From Nitrosomonas sp. (GTDB taxonomy: Bacteria; Pseudomonadota; Gammaproteobacteria; Burkholderiales; Nitrosomonadaceae): DNA of 64,000 nt. A program made the position numbers and the translations under genes. The notes under the pieces were generated by a model, which worked only from the letters and a program-made list of their open reading frames with translations, ran no database searches and was not told the DNA's origin. Below are positions 54,462-63,194 of the stretch, one piece after another. Positions within the stretch are counted from its first letter, which is position 1. Each line of letters starts with the position of its first letter. The DNA is taken from assembly GCA_016703745.1 (NCBI GenBank), contig JADJBK010000006.1, forward strand, positions 682,001 to 746,000, read 5' to 3'.

Positions 54462-56351
54462 TCACTTCCGGCTATCAGAAGAGTTCACTACCGTAAGCCT
54501 TTGCACAATCATATCCATCGCCTGCTCGATCAATTGTGGCAGTTGTGCCTGCGCTGCCGGGCTAAAATTGGTAAGAACCTGCTCGCCCGCCTTTTTATCA
54601 CTGCCTGGTTCACGCACACCAAAGCGCAGCCTTGGCACAGCATAGGTGCCCAATGCCGCCAGACAGGATTTCACGCCGCGATGCCCAGCATCGCCGCCCT
54701 CCTGTTTATATTTGACTTTGCCCAGCTCGATATCCATGTCATCGTAAATAATCATGCAATGCGACGGGAGGCAACCCGTACTGGCCAGAAACTGCTGCAG
54801 CCTGGGCCCCGTCAGGTTCATGTATGCATCAGGCTTGAACAGTTTCACCACTGCCTCATTAAGCCGGATCGAGCAGAACTGCCCTTCTTCCACATTTTGC
54901 CAAATGCCATCATAACGTGCGGCGAGCGCATCAATTACACGATAGCCAATATTATGTACGGTATCCTCATATTCCTTGCCGGGATTGCCCAGTCCAACAA
55001 TAACCGGCGTGACCGTGGCAGCTTGATACGCAACTTCCCGAGAAATCGCCTCACACATCATTTCTGGAGGGATTACTTCCCGAACGGAATCATTTATCGG
55101 GTCGGCCTGATATAGTTGCGAGCAATGATTACAGAACCGGTCCAGCCCGCAGCGCTCCTGCCAGCATTGAATCGGCTGCTGCCGGTCAAACACCAGTCGT
55201 TCCAGATGATCGACCTTGTTCGATCCCTTGAGCAACACCAGATCGCCCGGCTGTAAAATACTCCGCAAGTAATCCGCAGCTTCGCGCATGGTGGCGAACC
55301 CCTGCAGCACCTGATCGTTCTCATCTTTTCTGGCACGCAACGCACGGTGCGCATGTTGACCGACAAAAATGACAATGTCGGCATATTCTGTTGCTTCTCT
55401 TGCACTTCTTCTATAGATCGAAGGGCTCTTTCCGTTAAAGTCGGAAACTGACCCGATCACCGCAATCTTGCGAATAGCAGCTGCTTCGCCTAGAAATTGA
55501 AATGACGCGCCCAGTGACCATAGCGGTGCCTTGAAATCCTCACGGATAAACGTCACGCCCTTCCCGCCATCAACAATCTGCATCCACCCGTCCTCTGGCC
55601 AGGCTTCTGCCAGCAACGGAATCGCTTTCTCCAGTGGAATACCAGCCGCGACGGCCACCCCCAACGCCGATAATACCGACAATGCAAGCTGGGTGCCGTG
55701 TAGTTGCGTGATGACGTTATAGGTTTTGCCTTGATAGGCGATCGTTAATTTGAGCGGTTCCGGGTAACGGGAAGTGGCTTCGATCAAACGGATGGTCGCC
55801 CCTTCATCCCTACCCACCCAGATAATCCGTGCCCGACATTGCTCGCCAATGGCCTTGACGCGCGCATCATCGATGTTGAGCACTGCCGTGCCATCTGCTG
55901 GCAATGCTTTGATCAATTTCGCCTTCTCGGCGGCAATTCCGTCAATACTTTTTCCCTCGAAAGCTCGGAAGTGATCTTTTCCTATATTGGTCAAGATACC
56001 AATTCTGGGCGTGAGCAGACGCATTGGTAAATCCAACGCGCCAGCCTTGAACGCACCGATCTCCATAATACAGAATCGATGTCTTCTCTCTGTGGCAAGC
56101 AGGGTTTCCGCGATGATGATGGGCGTATTCATTGTTCCTTCCGTGCTGATCACCGGATAAAAGGCTGAAAGAATCAGATGGCTCAGATTTTTAGTAGTTG
56201 TCTTACCTGCGCTACCTGTAATACCGATAAACGTAGTTTGCGACAAGCGTATACGATGCAACCGTGCGGATGTAAAAGTGTATGCGAGACGGCCACGCCA
56301 GCGCAGAGTTTCGTAAATGTCTTTGATCCTTGATCGATATTGATGCAACAT
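54462..56351 (-). CDS. Mur-ligase-like domain fused to a peptidyl-tRNA hydrolase domain
   Basis: The 629-residue protein joins two enzymes. Residues about 40-390 are a MurF-like ligase: P-loop ITGSAGKTTTKN (43-53), CIMEIGAFKAGALD, TNIGKDHFRAF and VLNIDD. Residues about 449-629 are a peptidyl-tRNA-hydrolase domain: VGLGNPGKEYEDTVHN, MNLTG, DDMDIELGKVKYKQ and GGDAGHRGVKS. Catalytic Asn, His and Asp equivalents are kept, but the Asn of the usual GGHNG is Arg. A linker has four cysteines (396, 401, 407, 410; CGLDRFCNHC), like a zinc knuckle. The ATG at 56351 follows GGAG; an upstream extension lacks a site. Together with the ATP-grasp genes it suggests amide-bond synthesis and editing of acyl-tRNA or a peptide. 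Whether this Pth replaces the essential stand-alone one is unknown. Confidence 0.88.
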   Translation of the reverse strand: MLHQYRSRIKDIYETLRWRGRLAYTFTSARLHRIRLSQTTFIGITGSAGKTTTKNLSHLILSAFYPVISTEGTMNTPIIIAETLLATERRHRFCIMEIGAFKAGALDLPMRLLTPRIGILTNIGKDHFRAFEGKSIDGIAAEKAKLIKALPADGTAVLNIDDARVKAIGEQCRARIIWVGRDEGATIRLIEATSRYPEPLKLTIAYQGKTYNVITQLHGTQLALSVLSALGVAVAAGIPLEKAIPLLAEAWPEDGWMQIVDGGKGVTFIREDFKAPLWSLGASFQFLGEAAAIRKIAVIGSVSDFNGKSPSIYRRSAREATEYADIVIFVGQHAHRALRARKDENDQVLQGFATMREAADYLRSILQPGDLVLLKGSNKVDHLERLVFDRQQPIQCWQERCGLDRFCNHCSQLYQADPINDSVREVIPPEMMCEAISREVAYQAATVTPVIVGLGNPGKEYEDTVHNIGYRVIDALAARYDGIWQNVEEGQFCSIRLNEAVVKLFKPDAYMNLTGPRLQQFLASTGCLPSHCMIIYDDMDIELGKVKYKQEGGDAGHRGVKSCLAALGTYAVPRLRFGVREPGSDKKAGEQVLTNFSPAAQAQLPQLIEQAMDMIVQRLTVVNSSDSRK

Positions 56352-56492
56352 TATTTTCTCCAGATAACTAAATTTACAAAAATCTACGTAGCAAGTACTA
56401 TCGGTTAAGAATGCTGCCATAAATTACTATCGCCAGATCAGAAGATATGGCCATTCATTGCTTTGGATTTCACTATTTTGAGGACTGCTATT

Positions 56493-57608
56493 TTGTTACA
56501 AAAAGTATTACAAACACTCGCCACAATCAATCAGGAAATCCAACGTTACCAGCGCTCACCTGTTCAAGTGTTACAAAACTGGTTCACCGCTTATGGGTGG
56601 GCACAATTCTCCGCATACGAAATCCGGCTCTACGGACTAGCCGATCCGCTTGACGGGTCAGACCGACTTCAACATTATGTCTCCAAGGAAATGGCTGACC
56701 GGTTTTACCGCAAGCATAATCCGGTTTCCGCCGTTGCTAACATCGAAGACAAACTTCGGTTTACCCAATTATGCCTTCACAATCACTTGGCGACGCCTGC
56801 TACTCATGGCCTTTTCCATGATGGCACTATCCAGAGAGTAGATGGCACACTTCTGCAGACCTCGGTGGATTGGGTTGCTTTTGTCAATGCACTAGCACCG
56901 GGCGAATACCTGCTCAAGCCCAATAATGGCATACTCGGGTTGGGATTGGCCACCTTGGAAAAGCATATGGACGGCAGCTTGATCTATCAGAATCAGAAAC
57001 TTGGTGTTGATGATTTTTTCCGGACGTTAACTCAAATAGAAGCATCATTTGCATCTTACAAGAAAAATATAACGGTGGTCGATCAGGATTTCCAGGGCAT
57101 ATTACTGCAATCCCGGGTAAAAAATCATTCTGATATCATGCAGCTGACTGGTTTCAACATGTTGCAGACCATGCGCATCTGTACGCACGTCACAGCTGAT
57201 AATCAGGTGGAAATACTGTTTGCCTTCATGAAGCTTGCCGGGTCGGAAGGACTCGCTGATGCCTTTAATCTCGGAAAGACTGGCAACATGCTGGCCGAGA
57301 TTGATCCCACGAACGGAAGATTTCGCAAGATCCATGCGATGGATCAACAACAGGGATACCTCGTACAGGTGGATTATCATCCTGTTACGCTGGCAAATTT
57401 ACTGGAGTTTACAGTGCCTTGCTGGCAAACTTGCAAGCAACTTGCCGAACAGGCTGCACTTGCTTTCCTGCCACTGCGAGCAGTTGGGTGGGATATTGCC
57501 ATCACTGATCAAGGACCAATGGTGCTTGAAGGCAATGAAAACTGGGTACCTGTCGTGCCCTTTAACCTGCCCTACGAAAAATTGAAGCTTTATGGGTTGA
57601 AACGGTAA
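56493..57608 (+). CDS. ATP-grasp protein (sugar-transfer-associated ATP-grasp type), plus strand
   Basis: A 371-residue enzyme with an ATP-grasp fold of the ATPgrasp_ST type. Key stretches are YLLKPNNGILGLGLATLEK (ATP-binding lysine and flexible loop), MQLTGFNMLQTMRICTHV and the metal-binding end VGWDIAITDQGPMVLEGNENW. Such enzymes ligate a carboxylate to an amine through an acyl phosphate. The TTG at 56493 with GAGG ten bases upstream is preferred over a TTG ten codons earlier. It is divergent from the Mur-Pth gene across 141 bp and convergent with the next ATP-grasp gene, one base away. Confidence 0.85.
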   Translation: MLQKVLQTLATINQEIQRYQRSPVQVLQNWFTAYGWAQFSAYEIRLYGLADPLDGSDRLQHYVSKEMADRFYRKHNPVSAVANIEDKLRFTQLCLHNHLATPATHGLFHDGTIQRVDGTLLQTSVDWVAFVNALAPGEYLLKPNNGILGLGLATLEKHMDGSLIYQNQKLGVDDFFRTLTQIEASFASYKKNITVVDQDFQGILLQSRVKNHSDIMQLTGFNMLQTMRICTHVTADNQVEILFAFMKLAGSEGLADAFNLGKTGNMLAEIDPTNGRFRKIHAMDQQQGYLVQVDYHPVTLANLLEFTVPCWQTCKQLAEQAALAFLPLRAVGWDIAITDQGPMVLEGNENWVPVVPFNLPYEKLKLYGLKR

Positions 57609-57609
57609 T

Positions 57610-58707
57610 TCATTGGGTTGGCCAGGCAGTAACAGAGTCTGGTTTTACCGGAAGAAGCGTGCATATTTCATGCATGCTGCCTTCTTGCGGCATTAGGGGA
57701 TCCCAGAAAACGTTGCCTTCAATCAGGAATACGCCATCATTCGTAACTGCCACATCCCATCCGATGGTTCTTAATGGCGCAAAGGCGCGTTGCGCTTCCA
57801 GCATCAGTGCTACACATTGCTCCCACATGGGTATTTTAAAAGTAGCACGACTGCCAGCAGCGTCTTCAACATAATCCAGCCGTACAACGCATTTTTTTAC
57901 CGGATCATAGGTTGCCGTACTTGTTACAACCCCATTTTCATCAATGGCGCACTGTCGCCCTTGATTCATGCCCCAGTAAAAGTTATCAACAATATTGCCT
58001 TTTTTGGATAATTTTAATTTACGAATAATAAGAAGTGGTCGGTCACTTTCATCCAGACAGGTAATCAGGCGCAAACCCTGCAACGCAGTATTATTGGTAA
58101 AATTAACAATGGCTTGATGACTGTACAGTTTTTTTTGCAAAATATACTGGTCACTCTGTTTCATAAAAATATTGCCTAATGCTTCGTCCAGTGGAATATG
58201 AGGGGAGTCAGCCAGATGATGTTTTCCATCGATAAAATCCAGACAGGTCACGCCATCGCCATGAACACCATGAACGGGTTTAGCAATAATATCGAATGGA
58301 TAATCCGCCAACCCTTGCAGCAAATATTCGCCGGAGTCAATTGAGGCGCCGTTTCCCCAGAAAGACTTTCCGTCAGGATCATATATGGCAACTAAATCCG
58401 GTACGGGCAGGTTTTTTTTAATGCAGTAGTGATGAAAGGCAATCTTGTCTTCCGTCAGGTAGCGATAAGGCTGCGGATTCAGTTTTTCCTGCAAGTGAAG
58501 AAAACGCTCCTTGCTGATCATTTCTGCTCTTTCCGCATCACTCCAGCGCGGATTGAGCAAGTCTTCCATGAAGATCTCAACAGGGGAATATTGTTTACGT
58601 ACAGCCAGATCAAGGAAGCGCAAATAACTGGGAATCAGGGAGTAACCGTTAGCCCGAACAATTTCATTTATTTTTCTGGCAGAATCCAGCAGTTTACTGA
58701 GTTTCAT
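57610..58707 (-). CDS. ATP-grasp protein (sugar-transfer-associated ATP-grasp type), minus strand
   Basis: A 365-residue relative of the gene at 56493. Shared marks are FDIIAKPVHGVHGDGV (ATP lysine and loop), LQGLRLITCLDE and TIGWDVAVTNDGVFLIEGNVFWD at the metal end. The two proteins are not close copies, so they probably act on different substrates. It follows the third ATP-grasp gene by 17 bp in a minus-strand operon. Its stop is one base from the stop of the plus-strand gene. Confidence 0.87.
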   Translation of the reverse strand: MKLSKLLDSARKINEIVRANGYSLIPSYLRFLDLAVRKQYSPVEIFMEDLLNPRWSDAERAEMISKERFLHLQEKLNPQPYRYLTEDKIAFHHYCIKKNLPVPDLVAIYDPDGKSFWGNGASIDSGEYLLQGLADYPFDIIAKPVHGVHGDGVTCLDFIDGKHHLADSPHIPLDEALGNIFMKQSDQYILQKKLYSHQAIVNFTNNTALQGLRLITCLDESDRPLLIIRKLKLSKKGNIVDNFYWGMNQGRQCAIDENGVVTSTATYDPVKKCVVRLDYVEDAAGSRATFKIPMWEQCVALMLEAQRAFAPLRTIGWDVAVTNDGVFLIEGNVFWDPLMPQEGSMHEICTLLPVKPDSVTAWPTQ

Positions 58708-58724
58708 AACCCCTCTTCACAAAT

Positions 58725-59798
58725 TCAACGGATTTTTGAATAAAGATGCGGCAGCGGATCAGTAATCGACTGCCAGAATCCTTTAAACGCTCCCACCGAA
58801 ATATATGGCCAGCCCGTGCGGGGCGACAGGCAATGTTTCCACAGCGAGCCTGCCAGACAATAGTATCCTTCACCCTCCCCTTTCCCCAGAACCGGCATCT
58901 TATTTTCCAGTGCATATTCGATACCTGCCTGCACAAAATTTAGCCCCTGCCACATCGAAGCAGAAATCGTATACCACGCCCTGGGATTACACTCGATGAC
59001 ATACAGCTTGCCATCGCGCGAGTCAATTCGCATATCAAAATGTGCCAAGCCTTCATATTGAAACGCCTTGACAAGACGTAACGCAATATCGTGCATTTCC
59101 AGATGCCGGGTAAATTCAAGCACCCCATCGCCCACCCAGGACTGAACCGTATTACACAGAATCGTATTATTCGCTGCCAAAATACTGATATCAATATCCT
59201 GACCAGGAATAAAAGCTTGAGCAATCAATGGAAATTGGGTATAGCGTGTATCTTTGGCAAGATACTGCTGAAGCATCTGAAAATCATTCACACGTACCAC
59301 GCCATGGCTGGATTCTGCCTCCAGCGGCTTGATGATCAGTGGAAACCCAATTTTATCGAAAAAATGCTCATGGATCTGCGTGGCTGATTCCAGCAGAATG
59401 GTGGCTGGTATCGGCAAGTCATATTTCGTACAAACCTGCGCAAATGACCATTTGTTGTGCAACTCATCCAGGGTATCAAGGCCACTGCAAGGAAAACACG
59501 GGATTTCTGGATAGACTTTCCTGGTTGCAGCCAAAAAAGCGGCACTACCGATATCAGAAGGCACCACAATGTCGAAGGACTCTGCCGTAACAACATCCCG
59601 TAACCATTGCTGTGCTTCTGGTCTTGGAGCACCATGCAACCAGAATTGCACGGTTGTATGGTGCTCCGCATAACGTGAATACTTCAACATAACTGCACCA
59701 GAAGGACCCGCAGTCTGGACATTGGCGCGCATTCCGCGCAGGCAGTACAGAACCTTCAAGCCGAGCGGCCCGGATTCGCAAAGCAATAATACTTTCAT
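58725..59798 (-). CDS. ATP-grasp carboxylate-amine ligase (CarB-like fold)
   Basis: A 357-residue ATP-grasp enzyme of a different subgroup. It has an N-terminal pre-ATP-grasp Rossmann part (MKVLLLCESGPLGLKVLYCL, then VVPSDIGSAAFLAA), the ATP-binding centre GFPLIIKPLEAESSHGVV, and the metal site HFDMRIDSRDGKLYVIECNPRAW. The ECNPR end is typical of ligases such as biotin-carboxylase-like and D-Ala-D-Ala-like peptide ligases. It lies between the GNAT gene (48 bp) and the second ATP-grasp gene in one operon. Confidence 0.88.
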   Translation of the reverse strand: MKVLLLCESGPLGLKVLYCLRGMRANVQTAGPSGAVMLKYSRYAEHHTTVQFWLHGAPRPEAQQWLRDVVTAESFDIVVPSDIGSAAFLAATRKVYPEIPCFPCSGLDTLDELHNKWSFAQVCTKYDLPIPATILLESATQIHEHFFDKIGFPLIIKPLEAESSHGVVRVNDFQMLQQYLAKDTRYTQFPLIAQAFIPGQDIDISILAANNTILCNTVQSWVGDGVLEFTRHLEMHDIALRLVKAFQYEGLAHFDMRIDSRDGKLYVIECNPRAWYTISASMWQGLNFVQAGIEYALENKMPVLGKGEGEGYYCLAGSLWKHCLSPRTGWPYISVGAFKGFWQSITDPLPHLYSKIR

Positions 59799-59846
59799 AT
59801 TGTTAATGAGTGGCAGTCAAATTGATAATTTTTTGGATCAGCGGGG

Positions 59847-60785
59847 TCAGGCATGGGAACGCAGCAGTTTTTTCACAACCGATTTTATCTTTAAAAAATC
59901 CAGGAGTTGCACAATCCTTTTTGACAAATTATCACATCCAGCATGCAACCTGACTTTGGCCGAATTCTTTAGCGTTTGCCGGAAATAATAGATATCTGCG
60001 CAATATTGTGAATGTGTGGAAAAGAATGCCTTATGCGCACCTTCACCCTCAGTGAAATCAAAAATTTTTACGTTTCCCGTAGTAAACAGACGCTGCAAGG
60101 CGAAATACTGCAGCAATGTTCCAGGTGACCACTGCTGATAGTCCGGATCGTGTCCGACATATTCATACAGTGCGACACCTTCTTGAATGGGGCAAAAAAT
60201 ATACGCTACCGGTTTTTCCTGATGAAAAAGGATATATCCATGGGCGTTATCCTCCTTTGCCAGCTCAATGATTTTATCCAGAAACGACTGTTCGGCCGGA
60301 AGTCCACAATCAAGCAGTCGTTCCTGGTAGGTTTTACGTGAGACTTCCAACCCCAGTTGATGAAATATCTGCATTTCATCTGGTTTTCTGTATTCCCGCC
60401 AGTCTATCTCGCCGCCAGAAAACTCTGTAAATTTCTTTATTTTACGCATGAGCGTATTTCGCGATTTAGCAGAAAACTTTTTCAGGTAAGCGTCAAATGT
60501 ATCTTCCATCGAGACCCAGTATCGCTGATAGCTTGCTGGAACATACCGGATGGCTTGCGGAAGTACGCTAATTTTAGGCAGAGGGGCTTCCACAGGGTGG
60601 GAGCGAGTCACTATCACATCCAACGACTCATCAAACCATTCGGATAATTCTGATGGAATAACGGGGATAGATGGCAACCGGGTAAAATGAGTTTTTAGCA
60701 CACGAGCAGTCAATTGCCAGCTCAGCAGCCTGATTTCTCCCAGCCTGACGGTAAAGTCGATAGTTTGCCTGGACCAAATTTCCAT
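59847..60785 (-). CDS. FemAB/GNAT-like acyltransferase
   Basis: A 312-residue protein of the GNAT superfamily in the FemAB/CelD-like group (Acetyltransf_6 type). The core FSAKSRNTLMRKIKKFTEF and HGYILFHQEKPVAYIFCP, followed by GHDPDYQQWSPGTLLQYFAL and FDFTEGEGAHKAFF, is characteristic. FemX-type members use aminoacyl-tRNA, others use acyl-CoA. Next to a peptidyl-tRNA-hydrolase fusion the tRNA option is attractive but unproved. Its start shares one base with the deacetylase stop (TAATG). Confidence 0.83.
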   Translation of the reverse strand: MEIWSRQTIDFTVRLGEIRLLSWQLTARVLKTHFTRLPSIPVIPSELSEWFDESLDVIVTRSHPVEAPLPKISVLPQAIRYVPASYQRYWVSMEDTFDAYLKKFSAKSRNTLMRKIKKFTEFSGGEIDWREYRKPDEMQIFHQLGLEVSRKTYQERLLDCGLPAEQSFLDKIIELAKEDNAHGYILFHQEKPVAYIFCPIQEGVALYEYVGHDPDYQQWSPGTLLQYFALQRLFTTGNVKIFDFTEGEGAHKAFFSTHSQYCADIYYFRQTLKNSAKVRLHAGCDNLSKRIVQLLDFLKIKSVVKKLLRSHA

Positions 60786-61777
60786 TAATTCAACCTGGCG
60801 AGTGCCTGCTCGACATAACGTCCAGCAGTATGGTGGGGGCGCGATCGCAATCTGTTAACCGAATCTGCTTGCGGTATGGCTGCCGGATTGAGTTCGGAAA
60901 ACAGTGTTGTCCTGAATTTATCCTGATGCGCGGAAAGATATTCGCACAGCTTGCAAAAGCGGTCGATATTTTGTTTATCTGGCAGACAGAGCATGCCAGA
61001 ATTATTTTTTTTGACCAGCTCGAAACTGTGTAGAACAATGACGAATGAAAACCATCCAGCCTGCCAGGCATCGAATAACGCAGTTTTCATCTCATTAAAA
61101 GAGCAGGCTGCTAATTGTGTGTACCGCCGATGTCCGGGGTAGTCCTGAAAAAAGGAAATGGGAATTTCCCACACGCCTTCAATTTTTTCTGGTTGCAACA
61201 AGGTTTGTTCCATATCTACCTGACAGTCATTTCCTAGAAAACAAGGGTTATAGCTGCTGTCAAACAGTAATCCATTTTTTGCGGCTGCGCGCAAGGTATC
61301 ACGGTTTGCACCATAACTGCCCGCACGGAATGCGTGCACGTCTTGCACACCCGCCGCTTGCAGGCTGCGCACACCTTTGGCAATCAACGCGGTTTGTTCC
61401 TCCAGTGTGAACTGATGCATATATTGTTTGAAATGGGAGGGAATGGTCGGATCATGGATTTCACTCAGCCACTCGGTATGCATGTGTAGCTGCACTTCCT
61501 GCCCATTACGTTGAATAAGATTCACAATATTGGCAAGATGTTGGTCACCCGCACGATCTGCAAAAAGTGGCTCCAGAAAATAGGTCGCTTTTAATCCATG
61601 TTGATTCAGCTGCTCAATCTGATAAGGCAGGCCAAATTCACCCGTGGATGTTTTGCCATACAAGTAAGCGGCGATTTCGGCATCAAACTGCGTTTTATCC
61701 GCAGGTAGCGATCGTACCGGCCAGCCATCTGAGTATGGCCATATTTCAGTATCGACTGTTAAAAAAACATTTAGCAT
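60785..61777 (-). CDS. Polysaccharide deacetylase family protein
   Basis: A 330-residue carbohydrate-esterase-4-like protein. It starts MLNVFLTVDTEIWPYSDG, with the metal/catalytic Asp in VDTE, has a His pair in VQLHMHTEWLSEI and continues FRAGSYGANRDTL and LLFDSSYNP. No signal peptide, so it is probably cytoplasmic, acting on a nucleotide- or lipid-linked sugar. Freed amines would be acceptors for the ATP-grasp ligases. The ATG at 61777 is chosen; a TTG 12 codons upstream is in frame with no better site. Confidence 0.82.
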   Translation of the reverse strand: MLNVFLTVDTEIWPYSDGWPVRSLPADKTQFDAEIAAYLYGKTSTGEFGLPYQIEQLNQHGLKATYFLEPLFADRAGDQHLANIVNLIQRNGQEVQLHMHTEWLSEIHDPTIPSHFKQYMHQFTLEEQTALIAKGVRSLQAAGVQDVHAFRAGSYGANRDTLRAAAKNGLLFDSSYNPCFLGNDCQVDMEQTLLQPEKIEGVWEIPISFFQDYPGHRRYTQLAACSFNEMKTALFDAWQAGWFSFVIVLHSFELVKKNNSGMLCLPDKQNIDRFCKLCEYLSAHQDKFRTTLFSELNPAAIPQADSVNRLRSRPHHTAGRYVEQALARLN

Positions 61778-61915
61778 AGCTTTTGTCTCAACTGAGGGCT
61801 GCCAATGACACAAGAAAATAACAAATCAAACCAGAGCAAGTTGACGCTTTGAGATGAAGTCCGAAGCGTCAACATATATCAGATAAACCTTTTTTATTGA
61901 TTTTCAATAGTATTC

Positions 61916-63136
61916 CTAGAAATTCTGTCTTAATGCATCTACTACCGGTATACGCGATACCTGTCGCGCAGGAAGCAATGCAGCCAAAATAGTCGCAACG
62001 CAACCAATACTGAATGCGATCAGCAGCACAACTGGCACGATCTGAATCCGGGCGGTATACCCCAGATCGGCGTTAGGTGGAGGTGGCATCGGGATACCAA
62101 TTGCAGAAATCACCATGGCCAGCAGTATGCCAATTCCAATACCCAGTCCGCTGCCAATTAGCCCCAGCAGCAGATTTTCCTGCATGATCAGTAAAAATAC
62201 CTGCCTGCTGTGATTGCCGAGCGCCATCATGGTACCAAACTCCCCAACGCGCTCGAAGATGCTCATGTTGACACTATTGGCAACACTCAGCAGTACCATG
62301 ATCAGAATGATAATTTGCAATACTCCGAACTGGCCTTTATATAACTCTACCGTTTTTTCGTAAAAATCATTGAGCTCTACCCAGGTCTTAATTTCCAGCC
62401 CCATCGCATCGAGCTGGCTGGCCAGTTGCTTAGTTACCTGATCGGTATAGCTGGTATCCTGTAACAGGATAACGAGCGCGTTGACTCCTGACGTGCCAAT
62501 TAATTCCTGTGCGGCAGGCAGCGGAATTTTGATTGCGCGCGCATCATAATCTTTGGAGAAGCTCTGAAACACACCAATCACTTCAAAATCGAGGCTATTT
62601 AATGCGCCATCCAGCGTGTTCGCCAGCAGCGTGATGTGATCACCAGGCGAGAGCTTAAGTACTTGTGCTACTCCATGACCCAGCAGAATACCAAAGTTAT
62701 CACCATCCACCAATTGCCGACCAGCAGTAATGACGACCGAACTGCCAAGCTCGGCTTCCTGTGCCGGCTGCACTCCTTCGCCGATGATGGGCAGATCGCT
62801 GCGGCCATTATTGAGCAACCCTGAGAAATTCAAACGTACCATGCTGGTACTCATTTTTTCGGTACCAATCGATGTGGCAATCTGTTGCCTCAGCTGCGCG
62901 GAATCGTTGATCAGGTATTTCTCGGGTGAGCGCGTACCGGAAGCAAAATAGCCTTGCCGATAAACCTGGAGATGGCCACTTTGTGAGCGAATCAGCGCGT
63001 CACCCAGTTGGACATAAATGTCATTTACCCAGCCGCCTGCCAGAATGATTCCCGCCACACCGCTAACAATTGCGGCGAGCGTCATCATTGTTTGCATTCT
63101 CTGGCGGAAGATATTGCGCAATGCAAGTTTGAACAT
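61916..63136 (-). CDS. FtsX/MacB-type ABC transporter permease
   Basis: A 406-residue permease: an N-terminal helix (MTLAAIVSGVAGIILAGGW), a MacB-like periplasmic domain (about 45-270) and three C-terminal helices with the FtsX core FERVGEFGTMMALGNHSRQVFLL when read in parts. Such proteins pair with an ATPase to move lipoproteins, peptides or to drive envelope complexes (LolCE, MacB). It lies downstream of a similar permease by 58 bp. No ATPase is in the window; one may lie beyond 64000. Confidence 0.9.
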   Translation of the reverse strand: MFKLALRNIFRQRMQTMMTLAAIVSGVAGIILAGGWVNDIYVQLGDALIRSQSGHLQVYRQGYFASGTRSPEKYLINDSAQLRQQIATSIGTEKMSTSMVRLNFSGLLNNGRSDLPIIGEGVQPAQEAELGSSVVITAGRQLVDGDNFGILLGHGVAQVLKLSPGDHITLLANTLDGALNSLDFEVIGVFQSFSKDYDARAIKIPLPAAQELIGTSGVNALVILLQDTSYTDQVTKQLASQLDAMGLEIKTWVELNDFYEKTVELYKGQFGVLQIIILIMVLLSVANSVNMSIFERVGEFGTMMALGNHSRQVFLLIMQENLLLGLIGSGLGIGIGILLAMVISAIGIPMPPPPNADLGYTARIQIVPVVLLIAFSIGCVATILAALLPARQVSRIPVVDALRQNF

Positions 63137-63194
63137 AGATTACTGAAAGTTTGGTGTGGAATCTTTAAAAAAAGATAGCATCATTTTTCCAACA

